64,000 bases of DNA from contig JAIBCC010000013.1 in assembly GCA_019694395.1 (NCBI GenBank), positions 62,001 through 126,000 of the forward strand. The letters are read 5' to 3'. The notes beneath the pieces are model-generated. The model searched no databases. It was given only the letters and a program-made list of their open reading frames with translations, and was not told the DNA's origin. Below, piece after piece: positions 1 to 8,865 of the stretch (positions are counted from its first letter, which is position 1; every line of letters starts with the position of its first letter). Origin of the DNA: Pyrinomonadaceae bacterium (lineage in GTDB: Bacteria > Acidobacteriota > Blastocatellia > Pyrinomonadales > Pyrinomonadaceae). A program made the position numbers and the translations under genes.

Positions 1-792
1 GATTCGCATCCGCAAATTTTTTGCGAGGGGATTGGAGTAGGGGTTCCCGGTCGGGTTGAACGAAAAACTCAGAAACTAATTTTTGCTCCAAATCTTGGCT
101 GGCGCGATATTGATATAAAAGAATTTTTAGAGAATGCAACTAATCTTCCGGTTGAGGTTGATAATGCAGCTAACTCTTGCGCTTTGTTCGAGTTATGGTT
201 TGGAAAACATTCCGAAGGAGTCCACGATTTAATTGCTTTAACTGTTTCGGAAGGGATTGGCACTGGGATTATTGCCAACGATCAGCTGGTTTTGGGAGTC
301 AGCGGGATGGCAGGTGAATTTGGTCATATCTCAATTAATGAAAATGGCGATCTTTGCAGCTGCGGAAATCGAGGTTGTTGGGAAGTTTACGCTTCAAATT
401 CTGCAACCGTTGATTACTATTCAAAGACAAACGGCAAAAATCAAACGGGCAAAAAAGATGAATCTGTAAAACCAACTTTTGAAGATATTTTGCGACTATT
501 TGAGTTAGGCGATCCCAAAGCAATTGAATCCATTGAACGAATGGCGCATTATCTCGGATTAGGTATTGCCATGCTTATTACCAGTTTTTCACCGAGCTTA
601 ATTGTTTGTGTTGGTGAGGTTACGAGCGTTTGGGAGAAGATTGAGCCAATTGTTAAAAAAGAAGTTTCCGAAAGAACCCCGCTTGCGACAAATACTAAAA
701 TTATTCCAACCAATGAACTTGCCTACCCACGTTTGCGAGGCGCAATTGCCCTCATTTTACAAAAACATTTTGTTGCTCCGCCGGTTGCTTAA
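1..792 (+). CDS. ROK-family regulator/sugar kinase, 5' truncated by window edge
   Basis: The reading frame is open from base 1, so the N-terminus (including any helix-turn-helix) lies outside the window. The visible 263 residues show the ROK fold: a GVGVPGRV glycine-rich turn, an NLGW segment, VDNAAN, the EFGH motif and the zinc-binding CSCGNRGCWE cluster (residues about 118-127), then a C-terminal LRGAIALI helix. ROK proteins are either sugar kinases or repressors that bind a sugar (XylR, NagC, Mlc). The position directly upstream of GH10-xylA-xylB favours a XylR-type repressor, but without the N-terminus a kinase cannot be excluded. The following gap carries one copy of the bipartite dyad described in this window, making this gene a candidate for the factor that binds it (inference). 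Confidence 0.85.
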   Translation, partial: DSHPQIFCEGIGVGVPGRVERKTQKLIFAPNLGWRDIDIKEFLENATNLPVEVDNAANSCALFELWFGKHSEGVHDLIALTVSEGIGTGIIANDQLVLGVSGMAGEFGHISINENGDLCSCGNRGCWEVYASNSATVDYYSKTNGKNQTGKKDESVKPTFEDILRLFELGDPKAIESIERMAHYLGLGIAMLITSFSPSLIVCVGEVTSVWEKIEPIVKKEVSERTPLATNTKIIPTNELAYPRLRGAIALILQKHFVAPPVA

Positions 793-837
793 CTGATTCA
801 TTTAAATTTTTTTTTGTAATTTTTGTGGTTTTCTGTT

Positions 838-863
838 ACTTTGTTGCAGACTAAAACAAATAC
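838..863 (-). promoter_or_regulatory. Bipartite dyad operator, copy A (upstream of xylan locus)
   Basis: On the plus strand it reads ACTTTGTT, 11 bases, CAAATAC. Against the consensus ACTTTTG-N11-AACAAAGT (minus strand here) the AACAAAGT half is perfect and the other half keeps TTTG only, so 12 of 15 fixed bases match. It lies between the ROK gene and the broken GH3 gene, where the promoter of the xylan operon would be expected. It is the weakest of the six copies. Confidence 0.5.
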
Positions 864-948
864 ACATTTAATTTGATTTTTTGATTCCATTATCAAACAT
901 AAATTTGGTTGTATTTTTTTTGTCAAAATCAATTATCAACAGCGGATT

Positions 949-1425
949 ATGAAGAAAAAATTCGTGAAAAAGAAACATTCATCCGAGGACAGTCCAGAAC
1001 TTTATAAAAATCCTAAAAAACCTGTTAAAAAGCCCGTCAAAGATCTTCTAACCAGAATGACTTTAGAGGAAAAATCCGCTCAAATGATGTGCATTTGGCA
1101 ACAAAAACTGAAAAATTGGTTGATGAAGATGGAAACTTTGATTTCATAAAAGCTAAAAAGGCTTTTGGAAAAGGGAACGGAATTGGTCAAATCGGTCGGC
1201 TTAGTGGTGCCGGAACGGGTAACATTCAGACTGATCCTTGAAAAGGTAGAAATGCTCGTCAGCAAGCCAAACTGAGCAACGAAATTCAAAAAATTTTTCG
1301 TGAAAACAGTCGTTTAGGAATACCTGTAATCATTCACGAAGAATGTTTGCATGGGCAGGCGGCAGTTGACGGCGCCAGCTTTCCGCAACCGATTGCGTTG
1401 GGCGCAACTTTTAATGCTCGAATTT
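949..1425 (+). pseudogene. GH3 beta-glucosidase/xylosidase, decayed N-terminal fragment
   Basis: The start reads as a normal GH3 N-terminus (KDLLTRMTLEEKSAQMMCIW). At about 1100, in an A-run, the frame shifts by one missing base. The family sequence continues in the third frame: a GKGNGIGQIGRLSGAG segment, then NEIQKIFRENSRLGIP, HEECLHGQAA and SFPQPIALGATF, which are unmistakable GH3 N-domain motifs. That frame is interrupted by an in-frame TGA at 1239-1241 where Gly would fit. Homology stops near 1416, after about 155 codons of a family that normally runs 700-850, and passes straight into a transporter remnant. The catalytic aspartate region and everything after it are gone. The frameshift alone could be a homopolymer error, but the stop and the large deletion indicate genuine decay. 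Confidence 0.85.
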
Positions 1426-1441
1426 ATTGCTCGAATTTTTA
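1416..1441 (+). repeat. 13-bp tandem duplication at deletion junction
   Basis: GCTCGAATTTATT is followed directly by GCTCGAATTTTTA, which matches for the first ten bases. The repeat sits exactly where GH3 homology ends and transporter homology begins, as expected of a slippage or end-joining scar. Confidence 0.6.
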
Positions 1442-1816
1442 CGGGCAATTACATACGCTCCGACAATACCTTTATTGTGGGCAATTTTTGCAGACGTAGT
1501 TGATTATATTGAATAGAAAAACTTCCCCCGCATTACCGGCGTAATTTTTGCGACATTTTTGTTTGCAATAAAAGCCGGGTTGGGTCTGTGTGGGGCAATC
1601 GGACTTTGGATTTTAAGCAGTTACGGTTATCAGACAAAGGCGGAGCAATCCGAAACTTCTTTGTTTGGAATTCGAATGACCTTAAGCATTTATCCAGCAA
1701 TTTGTTTAGCTGTTGTTTGTGTTTGTCTCTGGTTATATAAAATCAGTAAAGATTTGAATTTACAGATTCAAGACGAATTAAACGAACGGCGCAAAGGTTT
1801 TGCCAATCAGGAATAA
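1427..1816 (+). pseudogene. GPH-family (MelB/XynB-like) sugar:cation symporter, C-terminal remnant
   Basis: The second frame from about 1430 gives FLRAITYAPTIPLLWAIFAD, DYIE, a TAG stop at 1514-1516, then KNFPRITGVIFATFLFAIKA and GLGLCGAIGLWILSSYGYQ. In glycoside-pentoside-hexuronide symporters the same stretch reads PLLWAMFAD, DYSEWK, RATGVVFA, AGLSLGGA, so the TAG replaces a Trp codon. Two further hydrophobic segments and an IQIQDELNERRKGF tail complete a normal C-terminus. Roughly the first 300 residues are missing. The TAA at 1814-1816 overlaps the ribosome-binding site of the xylanase gene, so the ancestral order GH3-symporter-GH10 is still readable. The plausible substrate was xylose or xylo-oligosaccharides (inference). 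Confidence 0.85.
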
Positions 1817-1826
1817 GGAGCATAAA

Positions 1827-2936
1827 ATGTTGAAAAAGTTTTGCACCAGTTTTTTTTTAATCGTTATTTTAACGTTGAATCTTTCAGCGCAGGCAACATT
1901 AAAAGAAGCTTTCAAAAAGGACTTTTTGATAGGTGCGGCATTGAATTCAAATCAATTTAATGAACGTGACAAAAATGGTGCCGAATTGGTCAAAAAACAA
2001 TTCAATTGTATTTCGCCAGAAAATGTTTTGAAATGGCAGTCAATTCATCCGACCAAGGACAAATATAATTTTTCCGACGCGGATAAGTATGTTGAATTCG
2101 GTTTGAAAAACAATATGTTTATCATCGGACATACGCTGGTTTGGCATAATCAAACGCCAAAATGGGTTTTTGAAGACGACAAGGGAAATCCGGTTAGCCG
2201 CGATGAATTGTTAAACCGAATGAGGGATCATATTCACACCGTTGTCGGACGTTATAAAGGAAAAGTTAGGGGTTGGGATGTGGTCAACGAAGCGTTGAAT
2301 GAGGATGGAACTTTAAGACAATCCCCGTGGATGAAAATAATTGGCGAAGATTATTTGGCAAAAGCTTTTCAATTTGCACATGAAGCCGATCCTGATGCTG
2401 AACTTTATTACAATGATTACTCGCTCGAAAACGAAGCTAAACGTAATGGGGCAATAAACTTAGTCAAAAAATTACAGGCACAAAAAATTAAGGTAACAGG
2501 CATTGGAACGCAGGGGCATTGGAATTTAGAATTTCCGAAAATTGAACAATTGGAAACAACTATCAAAGAATTTGCCAAGCTCGGAAAAGTAATGGTAACA
2601 GAATTGGATATTGACGTTTTGCCTTCACCGAATGGTTTTAGCGGGGCGGAAATTACGGCAAATTTTGAATTACAGGAAAAATTAAATCCCTATAAGAAAG
2701 GTTTGCCCGAAGAAATTCAGCAACAACAAGCAAATCGTTACGGCGAAATTTTCAAGGTTTTTCTCAAATTCAAAAAAAATATCTCCCGCATCACATTTTG
2801 GGGCGTAACCGACGGAGATTCCTGGAAAAATGGTTTTCCCGTTCGCGGCAGAACAAACTATCCTTTGTTATTTGACCGGGAATGGAAACCCAAATTAGCA
2901 TATAACTCAGTAATACAAATTACCGAAAAAAATTAG
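1827..2936 (+). CDS. Endo-1,4-beta-xylanase, GH10, secreted
   Basis: Hydrolyses internal beta-1,4 bonds of xylan with retention. The ATG at 1827 is preferred over an upstream TTG at 1800 because AAGGAG lies six bases before it and a Sec signal peptide (residues 1-21, ending LNLSAQA) begins there. The single GH10 barrel covers about residues 25-365. GHTLVWHNQTP is at 101-111, the acid/base Glu155 lies in WDVVNEAL, the nucleophile Glu259 in VTELDID, and the FWGVTDGDSW strand is near the C-terminus. At 369 residues it is a single-domain enzyme with no binding module. It follows the symporter remnant directly and precedes xylA by 23 bases, so exported xylan cleavage is still linked to intracellular xylose use. 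Confidence 0.95.
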   Translation: MLKKFCTSFFLIVILTLNLSAQATLKEAFKKDFLIGAALNSNQFNERDKNGAELVKKQFNCISPENVLKWQSIHPTKDKYNFSDADKYVEFGLKNNMFIIGHTLVWHNQTPKWVFEDDKGNPVSRDELLNRMRDHIHTVVGRYKGKVRGWDVVNEALNEDGTLRQSPWMKIIGEDYLAKAFQFAHEADPDAELYYNDYSLENEAKRNGAINLVKKLQAQKIKVTGIGTQGHWNLEFPKIEQLETTIKEFAKLGKVMVTELDIDVLPSPNGFSGAEITANFELQEKLNPYKKGLPEEIQQQQANRYGEIFKVFLKFKKNISRITFWGVTDGDSWKNGFPVRGRTNYPLLFDREWKPKLAYNSVIQITEKN

Positions 2937-2959
2937 TTAAGGAATAATTTTAAAATTTT

Positions 2960-4273
2960 ATGAGAGAAGCATTTCCGAATATTAAAAAGATCAAATACGA
3001 AGGAGCGGATTCGCGTAATCCTCTTGCCTTCAAACATTATAATGCGGATGAATTGGTCGAAGGTAAGCCGATGAAAGATCATCTGCGTTTTGCCTGTTCC
3101 TACTGGCACACCATGCGCGGCAACGGTCAGGAAATCTTCGGATTTCCGACCATGCTCCGTCCCTGGGAAGATTGGTCTACTTCAATAGAGATGGCTCTTA
3201 AACGAGTTGAAGTGTTTTTTGAATTTTTGGAAAAGGTCGGAATTGATTACTACTGTTTTCACGACCGCGATGTTTCTCCCGAAGGTGCAACTCTCAAAGA
3301 ATCTCATCAGAATTTTGATATTATTGCCGCTGAATTAAAGAAGTTTCAGGACGCAACGGGTAAGAAATTGCTGTGGGGAACCGCCCAGCTTTTTATGCAC
3401 CCCAGATATATGCACGGAGCGGGAACTTCGCCGAATGTTGAAGTTTTTGCTTTTGCTGCTGCTCAGGTCAAAAAAGCAATGGAGGTAACTCACGAACTTG
3501 GCGGAGAAGGCTATGTTTTCTGGGGCGGACGAGAAGGCTATCAATCTCTGCTCAATACCGATTTGAAAAGGGAATTGGATCATTTGGCTCAATTTCTAAA
3601 AATGGCAGCGGATTACAAACGTGAGATCGGATTTACGGGACAATTGATGATCGAACCAAAAGCCAAAGAACCGATGAAGCATCAATATGATACGGATGCA
3701 GCCACAACTTTGAATTTTCTGCGCCAATACGATCTGTTAAAAGATTATTCCTTGAATCTGGAAACCAATCACGCCCAATTAGCCGGACACACGATGCAGC
3801 ACGATATGGAAGTGGCGATTGCCGCAGATGCTCTCGGTTCGATTGATGCGAATATGGGAGATTGGCAATTAGGCTGGGATACAGACCAATTTCCGACAGA
3901 TCTTTATATCACCACTCATACAATGCTGGGAGTTCTGAAAATGGGAGGATTTACCCAAGGCGGCTTGAATTTTGATTCCAAAGTGAGACGGGAAAGTTTT
4001 GAACCGGAAGATCTGTTTCACGCCCATATTGCCGGAATGGACACCTTTGCCAGAGGCTTAAAGATCGCGGCGAAGATCAGAAAAGACGGACGAATTGCGG
4101 AGTTTGTGAAAGATCGTTACAGTTCATGGGATGGAGAATTGGGAGAGAAAATAGAAAGAGGAGAAATGAATTTCAGAGAATTAGAAGAAATCGCCTTGGA
4201 GATGGGAGAAGTGCACACATACAAGAGCGGAAGACAGGAATATCTGGAAACTATCTTTAATGAATCTATCTGA
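2960..4273 (+). CDS. xylA: Xylose isomerase
   Basis: Interconverts D-xylose and D-xylulose in the cytoplasm, the first step of the isomerase pathway. The 437 residues match the length of class II enzymes. Key residues fall at the family positions: the YCFHDRD loop with His101 and Asp104, [11 protein letters not shown] near 188-198, and the metal-binding Glu232 in MIEPKAKEP, followed by [10 protein letters not shown] and [14 protein letters not shown]. There is no signal peptide. It sits between the GH10 xylanase and xylulokinase genes in one apparent operon. Confidence 0.97.
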   Translation: MREAFPNIKKIKYEGADSRNPLAFKHYNADELVEGKPMKDHLRFACSYWHTMRGNGQEIFGFPTMLRPWEDWSTSIEMALKRVEVFFEFLEKVGIDYYCFHDRDVSPEGATLKESHQNFDIIAAELKKFQDATGKKLLWGTAQLFMHPRYMHGAGTSPNVEVFAFAAAQVKKAMEVTHELGGEGYVFWGGREGYQSLLNTDLKRELDHLAQFLKMAADYKREIGFTGQLMIEPKAKEPMKHQYDTDAATTLNFLRQYDLLKDYSLNLETNHAQLAGHTMQHDMEVAIAADALGSIDANMGDWQLGWDTDQFPTDLYITTHTMLGVLKMGGFTQGGLNFDSKVRRESFEPEDLFHAHIAGMDTFARGLKIAAKIRKDGRIAEFVKDRYSSWDGELGEKIERGEMNFRELEEIALEMGEVHTYKSGRQEYLETIFNESI

Positions 4274-4303
4274 TTTTTGTTTTCTTGAGCTTACTTGAAT
4301 TAT

Positions 4304-5773
4304 ATGAAATTTCTCGGAATTGATATTGGCACCAGTGGTTCCCGTGCAATTGTTATTGACGAAAAAGGTAAGATCGTTGCTTCTGCAAATGCCGCACACG
4401 AAGATTTTGCTTCACCTCAAATTGGTTGGGCGGAGCAGAATCCTGATGATTGGTGGCGTGCTTGCAGTGAAGTAATAGCCGAAGTTTTACAAACCGTTAA
4501 AGCCGAAGAAATCGGCGCAATCAGTTTTTCGGGACAAATGCACGGTTCGGTTTTTCTTGACGAATCCGATAAAGTAATTCGTCCGGCTTTGCTCTGGTGC
4601 GATCAGCGAACCGAAAAACAATGTCTCGAAATTACTGAGAAAATTGGCAAAGAAAAATTGATTCAACTCGTTTGCAATCCGGCAATTACGGGTTTTACCT
4701 TTCCAAAATTATTATGGCTGCGTGAAAATGAGCCAAATAATTGGGCTAAAGTTCGCACTGTTTTACTTCCGAAAGATTACATTCGACTCAAACTTTCGGG
4801 CGATAAAGCTTCGGATGTGGCGGATTCGTCCGGAACGCTTTTATTTGATGTGCAAAATCGAAAATGGTCAGGCGAAATGCTTTCCAATTTTGGAATTGAC
4901 GAGAAAATTCTGCCAAAGGTCTACGAATCTATTGAAATTACGGGAGTAGTTTCGGAGGCTGCTGCCAACGAAACTGGTTTGAAAGCAGGAACTTCAATCG
5001 TTGCCGGAGCAGGTGATAACGCCGCAGGAGCAATCGGAATGGGCATTGTTGAAAACGGGAAGGTTTCGGCAACTATCGGCACTTCGGGCGTAATTTTTGC
5101 CGTTTCTGATGCTCCAAGATTGGATTTACAAGGCAGGATTCACACGCTTTGTCACGCTATACCCAATCGTTGGCATAATACCGGCGTAACTCTATCTGCG
5201 GGACTTTCTTTTAAGTGGTTTCGGGAAAATTTTGGAAATGGAAAGAGTTATAATGAATTGGTTGGGGAGGCTGAAAAAGTTCCAAGCGGTTCGGACGGTG
5301 CGATTTGGCTACCGTATTTGATGGGCGAACGCACACCGCATCTTGATGCAAATGCCCGTGCTGCTTTTGTCGGGATTACTGCCAGCCACACTAAAGCTCA
5401 TTTTACCCGTGCCGTTTTGGAAGGCGTTGCCTTTTCACTTAAAGATTCATTGGAAATTTTCAAAGTTTCAGGCGTTGAGATTTCTTCTATCCGCTTAGGC
5501 GGGGGCGGCGCAAAATCCGCACTTTGGCGACAGATTCAAGCGGATGTTTACGGCAAACAATGCGAAATAATTGAAGCGGATGAAGGCGCAGCTTTTGGCG
5601 CAGCATTGCTTGCCGGAGTCGGCGGCGGGGCATGGAAAACCGTGGATGAGGCTTGTGAAAAAACTATCAAAGTCATTGAAACAATTGAGCCTAACCCCGA
5701 GTCAAGTGAAAAATTAAACCAAAATTACGAGACTTACAAATTATTATATCCGGCACTCGAAAAAACAATGTAA
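4304..5773 (+). CDS. xylB: Xylulokinase (FGGY family)
   Basis: Phosphorylates D-xylulose to xylulose 5-phosphate for the pentose phosphate pathway. The ATG at 4304 is chosen because the protein then starts MKFLGIDIGTSGSRA, the phosphate-1 motif that begins FGGY kinases; a TTG nine bases earlier adds nothing. FSGQMHG near residue 78 and LLWCDQRT are the substrate-side motifs. GAGDNAAGAIGMG and the C-terminal IRLGGGGAKSALWRQI adenosine motif complete the fold. At 489 residues it has normal length. It lies 30 bases after xylA with no visible terminator between them. Confidence 0.96.
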   Translation: MKFLGIDIGTSGSRAIVIDEKGKIVASANAAHEDFASPQIGWAEQNPDDWWRACSEVIAEVLQTVKAEEIGAISFSGQMHGSVFLDESDKVIRPALLWCDQRTEKQCLEITEKIGKEKLIQLVCNPAITGFTFPKLLWLRENEPNNWAKVRTVLLPKDYIRLKLSGDKASDVADSSGTLLFDVQNRKWSGEMLSNFGIDEKILPKVYESIEITGVVSEAAANETGLKAGTSIVAGAGDNAAGAIGMGIVENGKVSATIGTSGVIFAVSDAPRLDLQGRIHTLCHAIPNRWHNTGVTLSAGLSFKWFRENFGNGKSYNELVGEAEKVPSGSDGAIWLPYLMGERTPHLDANARAAFVGITASHTKAHFTRAVLEGVAFSLKDSLEIFKVSGVEISSIRLGGGGAKSALWRQIQADVYGKQCEIIEADEGAAFGAALLAGVGGGAWKTVDEACEKTIKVIETIEPNPESSEKLNQNYETYKLLYPALEKTM

Positions 5774-6081
5774 GATCAAATTTAAGTTGATTCAAATCAC
5801 AATGTTTTTGAAAGAGGCAGCCCAAATTCCGATAAAAAATCATATTGAAACTTTTCCGTTTGAAAAAGCCAATAAAGCATTGATCGCCCTGAAAAATGAT
5901 GCAATTAAAGGGGCAGAAGTTTTGGTTGTTAATTGGTAAAACAATGACTAATCCAATAGAAAGAAATTAATCCAAAATTTTATTGGAATTTCTTTTAATT
6001 TTGGAACAAAAACACTATCATTCATTTGTTAGCACGCAAAAAGTTAAATTAAAAATTTTTGAAGTAAAAAATAGCCAACCA
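5774..6081. other. Intergenic stretch between xylB and the DUF5695-like gene
   Basis: This 308-base gap contains the 45-codon dehydrogenase remnant listed separately. The rest is AT-rich and shows no convincing terminator, no RNA gene and no copy of the bipartite dyad. The frame of the downstream gene is open through part of it, but that sequence has no protein-like character. Confidence 0.5.
5802..5939 (+). pseudogene. C-terminal remnant of a zinc-dependent alcohol dehydrogenase
   Basis: The 45-codon frame carries KEAAQIPIKNHIETFPFEKA and NKALIALKNDAIKGAEVLVV, which is the standard end of medium-chain zinc alcohol dehydrogenases (pattern EVETFPLEEANEAL, LKxxxIRGAAVLV). The Rossmann domain and zinc ligands are absent, and the frame upstream has no dehydrogenase-like sequence. 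It is read as the tail of a gene otherwise lost. No function is expected. It is the third decayed piece in this xylose locus. Confidence 0.7.
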
Positions 6082-8865
6082 ATGAAAAAATATTATTTGC
6101 TAATATTTACATTATTTTTCTGTCTTTCCGCATTTACTCAAACCCCAACCAAGACTCCAACACCTCTGCCGACACTTGGACTTGAACAAGGATTTGACGA
6201 ATTTCAAACTCCTGAATTTACTCTCAAATTAGTTAAATCATCCCAAACTGTCGCCGCACTTTTGCCAAAAGGCGGGAACGATTTCGATTTTACTCCGGCG
6301 GATTTTTTAGAAAGGCGTGCTTCCAATGGTTTTTATCATTTGGGCGATATTCGGTTTGCGGTTCGCGTGCAAGGCACGACCGAATGGAAGAATTATTCAA
6401 CGGCAACGGAGCGGAAACCAGTTCGTAACGATAAGTTGTTAACCTTATCGCCCGGAATGACCGAATCGATTTTTTCCGGCTCTTATCTCTCAGCCACCTT
6501 ACCTGCGGATTGTCCTTTGGAAGTTTTGCGGCAATGGATAGTCGTTAGCGGAAAACTGGTTTTAAGATTTGAGCTAAAAAACAAAACTGATCAACCTTTG
6601 GAAATCGGCTCGCTTGGAATTCCGCTTGTTTTCAACAACATAATGAACGACCGCAATCTCAAGCAATCAAACGAGATATGTTCATTTTCCGATCCGTATA
6701 TCGGGATGAATGCAGGGTATGTTCAAGTGACCAGATTGAAGGGAAGCGGTCCGGCAATGGTTGTTGTGCCTGACGGAAATACACCGTTTGAAGCGTATCA
6801 ACTTTTGCAGGAACCGACTCGTCCGCAGCAAACTTCGGAAGGAATGTTTGAATGGCTTGTTCATTCCAAAGCAGATGCCGAAACGAAGTGGAAAAGTGCG
6901 AAACCTTGGAACGAACCGACCTCAGAAATTCTTGCTCCAAAAGCAACGAGAACAATCGGACTGAAATTTTTATTGGCAGACGAAATCCGTAATATCGAAA
7001 AGACTTTGGTGGAAAATAAACGACCTGTTGCGATTGGAGTTCCGGGCTATATTTTGCCGAATGATCTGGAAGGAAAATTGTTTTTGAAACATACCGCAAA
7101 AATTGAAAATATTGACGTTGAACCCCAAAAAGCCCTAACAGTCGGTTATGAAAATATAACTAAAAACGGCTGGGAAGTTCTGAATATCAAATCAAACGGA
7201 TGGGGCAGAGTGCGTCTTTCCATCAAATATACCGATGGAACTTTGCAAACGATTCACTACTATTTGACCAAACCAACGGATACAGTAATCAGCGATTTCG
7301 GTAATTTCCTTTTTACTAAACAATGGTATGAAAATCCGTCTGACCCTTTCAAACGTAGTCCATCAGTAATTAGTTACGACCGCGAAACTAATAGACCTGT
7401 TGAGCAAGATAATCGGGCGTGGATCGCGGGTTTGGGTGATGAAGCGGGTTCAGGTTCGTGGCTTGCCGCAGGCATGAAAGAGTATGTTCAGCCGAACGCC
7501 GCAGAAATTGCTAAATATGAGCGTTTTATTGACGAAGTTTTGTGGGGCGGGCTGCAATACAAAGACGGCGAAAATAAATACGGGGTGCGGAAAAGCCTTT
7601 TTTATTACGATCCGAATTTGCCGAATTATTCTTACAACAAAGATTTTAATTGGACAACTTGGGCGAGCTGGAAAAAAGATCAGGCTGAATCAATTGGTCG
7701 TGGATACAACTATCCGCACGTTGTGGCGATATATTGGGCAATGTATCGAATTGCCCGAAATAATCAAAATTTGGTCAAAAGTCACATCTGGGATTGGTAT
7801 TTGGATCAGGCTTTTGAAACGACCAAATTTGCGTTCAGCCGAAATGCAAAAGGCGAATATAAGGTTGGTTACGTCGAACTCGGTATGATGGAAGGCACGG
7901 TTTTTCTTGAACTTTTGCGCGATCTGCAACGCGAAGGTTTAAAGGAAAAAGCCTCCGAAATCGAGAAGTTGATGAAAGAACGGGCGGACGTTTGGGCAAA
8001 AGAAGAATATCCTTTCGGCAGCGAAATGGCTTGGGATTCGACGGGACAAGAAGAAGTTTATAATTGGACTAAGTATTTTGGCTACAACGATAAGGCTTTA
8101 GTTTCGCTCAATTCCATAATCGGTTATATGCCGACACTGCCGCATTGGGGTTATAACGGAAACGCCCGCCGTTATTGGGATTTTCTTTACGGCGGAAAGC
8201 TGCGGCGAATTGAAAGACAGATTCATCATTACGGTTCTGGACTGAATGCAATTCCGATTTTGGACTATTATCGTGAACATCCAGACGATTTTTATTTGAT
8301 TCGAGTCGGCTACGGCGGAATGATGGGCGCGTTATCCAATATTGACCAAGAAGGATTTGCCTCAGCCGCGTTTCACACATTCCCGGAAACGCTGAAATGG
8401 GATGGATACAGCGGAGATTATGGTCCAAATTTCTTTGGACATGCCGTTAATTCCGCAACTTATATCGTCAGGCATCCTGAATTTGGCTGGCTTGCTTTTG
8501 GAGGAAATCTTTCAGGGGTTGCGAAACGGATTTTTGTAAAGCCTCTTGATTCAGTAAAAACGCGAATATTTTTTGCCCCATATGGATTGTGGCTCACACT
8601 TGATGCGGGCAAATTTGAGCAAGCGGATTTTGATGTGAGTAATAAAATAATTCGGCTTAAATTTTCGCCAAAAACCGAGAATACAAGTGAAGTGAGACTA
8701 AGAATTGAACAGACTGCAAAAGTTAAAGGAATTGAAATATTTAAGCCAAGAAATAATTACAAGTTCGAAGGCGAGGCTTATACGATTCCACTGAAAAATT
8801 CAGAAAACTCGGTTGAATTGATAATGAAAGGAAGAGAAAATGAAAAAGGACCACTTAAAAAATAA
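6082..8865 (+). CDS. Large secreted DUF5695-like protein, probable carbohydrate-active
   Basis: The ATG at 6082 gives 927 residues with a clear signal peptide (about 1-20) followed by a Thr-Pro-rich linker TPTKTPTPLPT. The mature start, LGLEQGFDEFQTPEFTLKLV with FDFTPADFLERR and GFYHLGDIRF, resembles the DUF5695 family as I remember it. The first 400 residues look like beta-sandwich. From about 470 to 800 the sequence is helical and Trp/Tyr-rich (GRGYNYPHVVAIYWAMYRIA, HHYGSGLNAIPIL), suggesting an (alpha/alpha)-barrel of the type used by several glycoside hydrolases. The last 26 bases overlap the GH127 gene, so the two are translationally coupled and probably act on the same, likely arabinose-containing, substrate (inference). 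Catalytic residues are not assigned. Confidence 0.6.
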   Translation: MKKYYLLIFTLFFCLSAFTQTPTKTPTPLPTLGLEQGFDEFQTPEFTLKLVKSSQTVAALLPKGGNDFDFTPADFLERRASNGFYHLGDIRFAVRVQGTTEWKNYSTATERKPVRNDKLLTLSPGMTESIFSGSYLSATLPADCPLEVLRQWIVVSGKLVLRFELKNKTDQPLEIGSLGIPLVFNNIMNDRNLKQSNEICSFSDPYIGMNAGYVQVTRLKGSGPAMVVVPDGNTPFEAYQLLQEPTRPQQTSEGMFEWLVHSKADAETKWKSAKPWNEPTSEILAPKATRTIGLKFLLADEIRNIEKTLVENKRPVAIGVPGYILPNDLEGKLFLKHTAKIENIDVEPQKALTVGYENITKNGWEVLNIKSNGWGRVRLSIKYTDGTLQTIHYYLTKPTDTVISDFGNFLFTKQWYENPSDPFKRSPSVISYDRETNRPVEQDNRAWIAGLGDEAGSGSWLAAGMKEYVQPNAAEIAKYERFIDEVLWGGLQYKDGENKYGVRKSLFYYDPNLPNYSYNKDFNWTTWASWKKDQAESIGRGYNYPHVVAIYWAMYRIARNNQNLVKSHIWDWYLDQAFETTKFAFSRNAKGEYKVGYVELGMMEGTVFLELLRDLQREGLKEKASEIEKLMKERADVWAKEEYPFGSEMAWDSTGQEEVYNWTKYFGYNDKALVSLNSIIGYMPTLPHWGYNGNARRYWDFLYGGKLRRIERQIHHYGSGLNAIPILDYYREHPDDFYLIRVGYGGMMGALSNIDQEGFASAAFHTFPETLKWDGYSGDYGPNFFGHAVNSATYIVRHPEFGWLAFGGNLSGVAKRIFVKPLDSVKTRIFFAPYGLWLTLDAGKFEQADFDVSNKIIRLKFSPKTENTSEVRLRIEQTAKVKGIEIFKPRNNYKFEGEAYTIPLKNSENSVELIMKGRENEKGPLKK

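Noticed and set aside
949..1149. Short frame as an independent 66-residue gene
   Set aside because: Its sequence is the N-terminus of GH3 and continues in another frame, so it is a pseudogene fragment.
1559..1816. Short membrane-protein frame as a complete gene
   Set aside because: Homology to GPH symporters continues upstream through a stop codon; it is the tail of a decayed transporter.
1800..1826. TTG start for the xylanase
   Set aside because: The nine extra residues precede the Shine-Dalgarno sequence and the signal peptide; the ATG at 1827 fits better.
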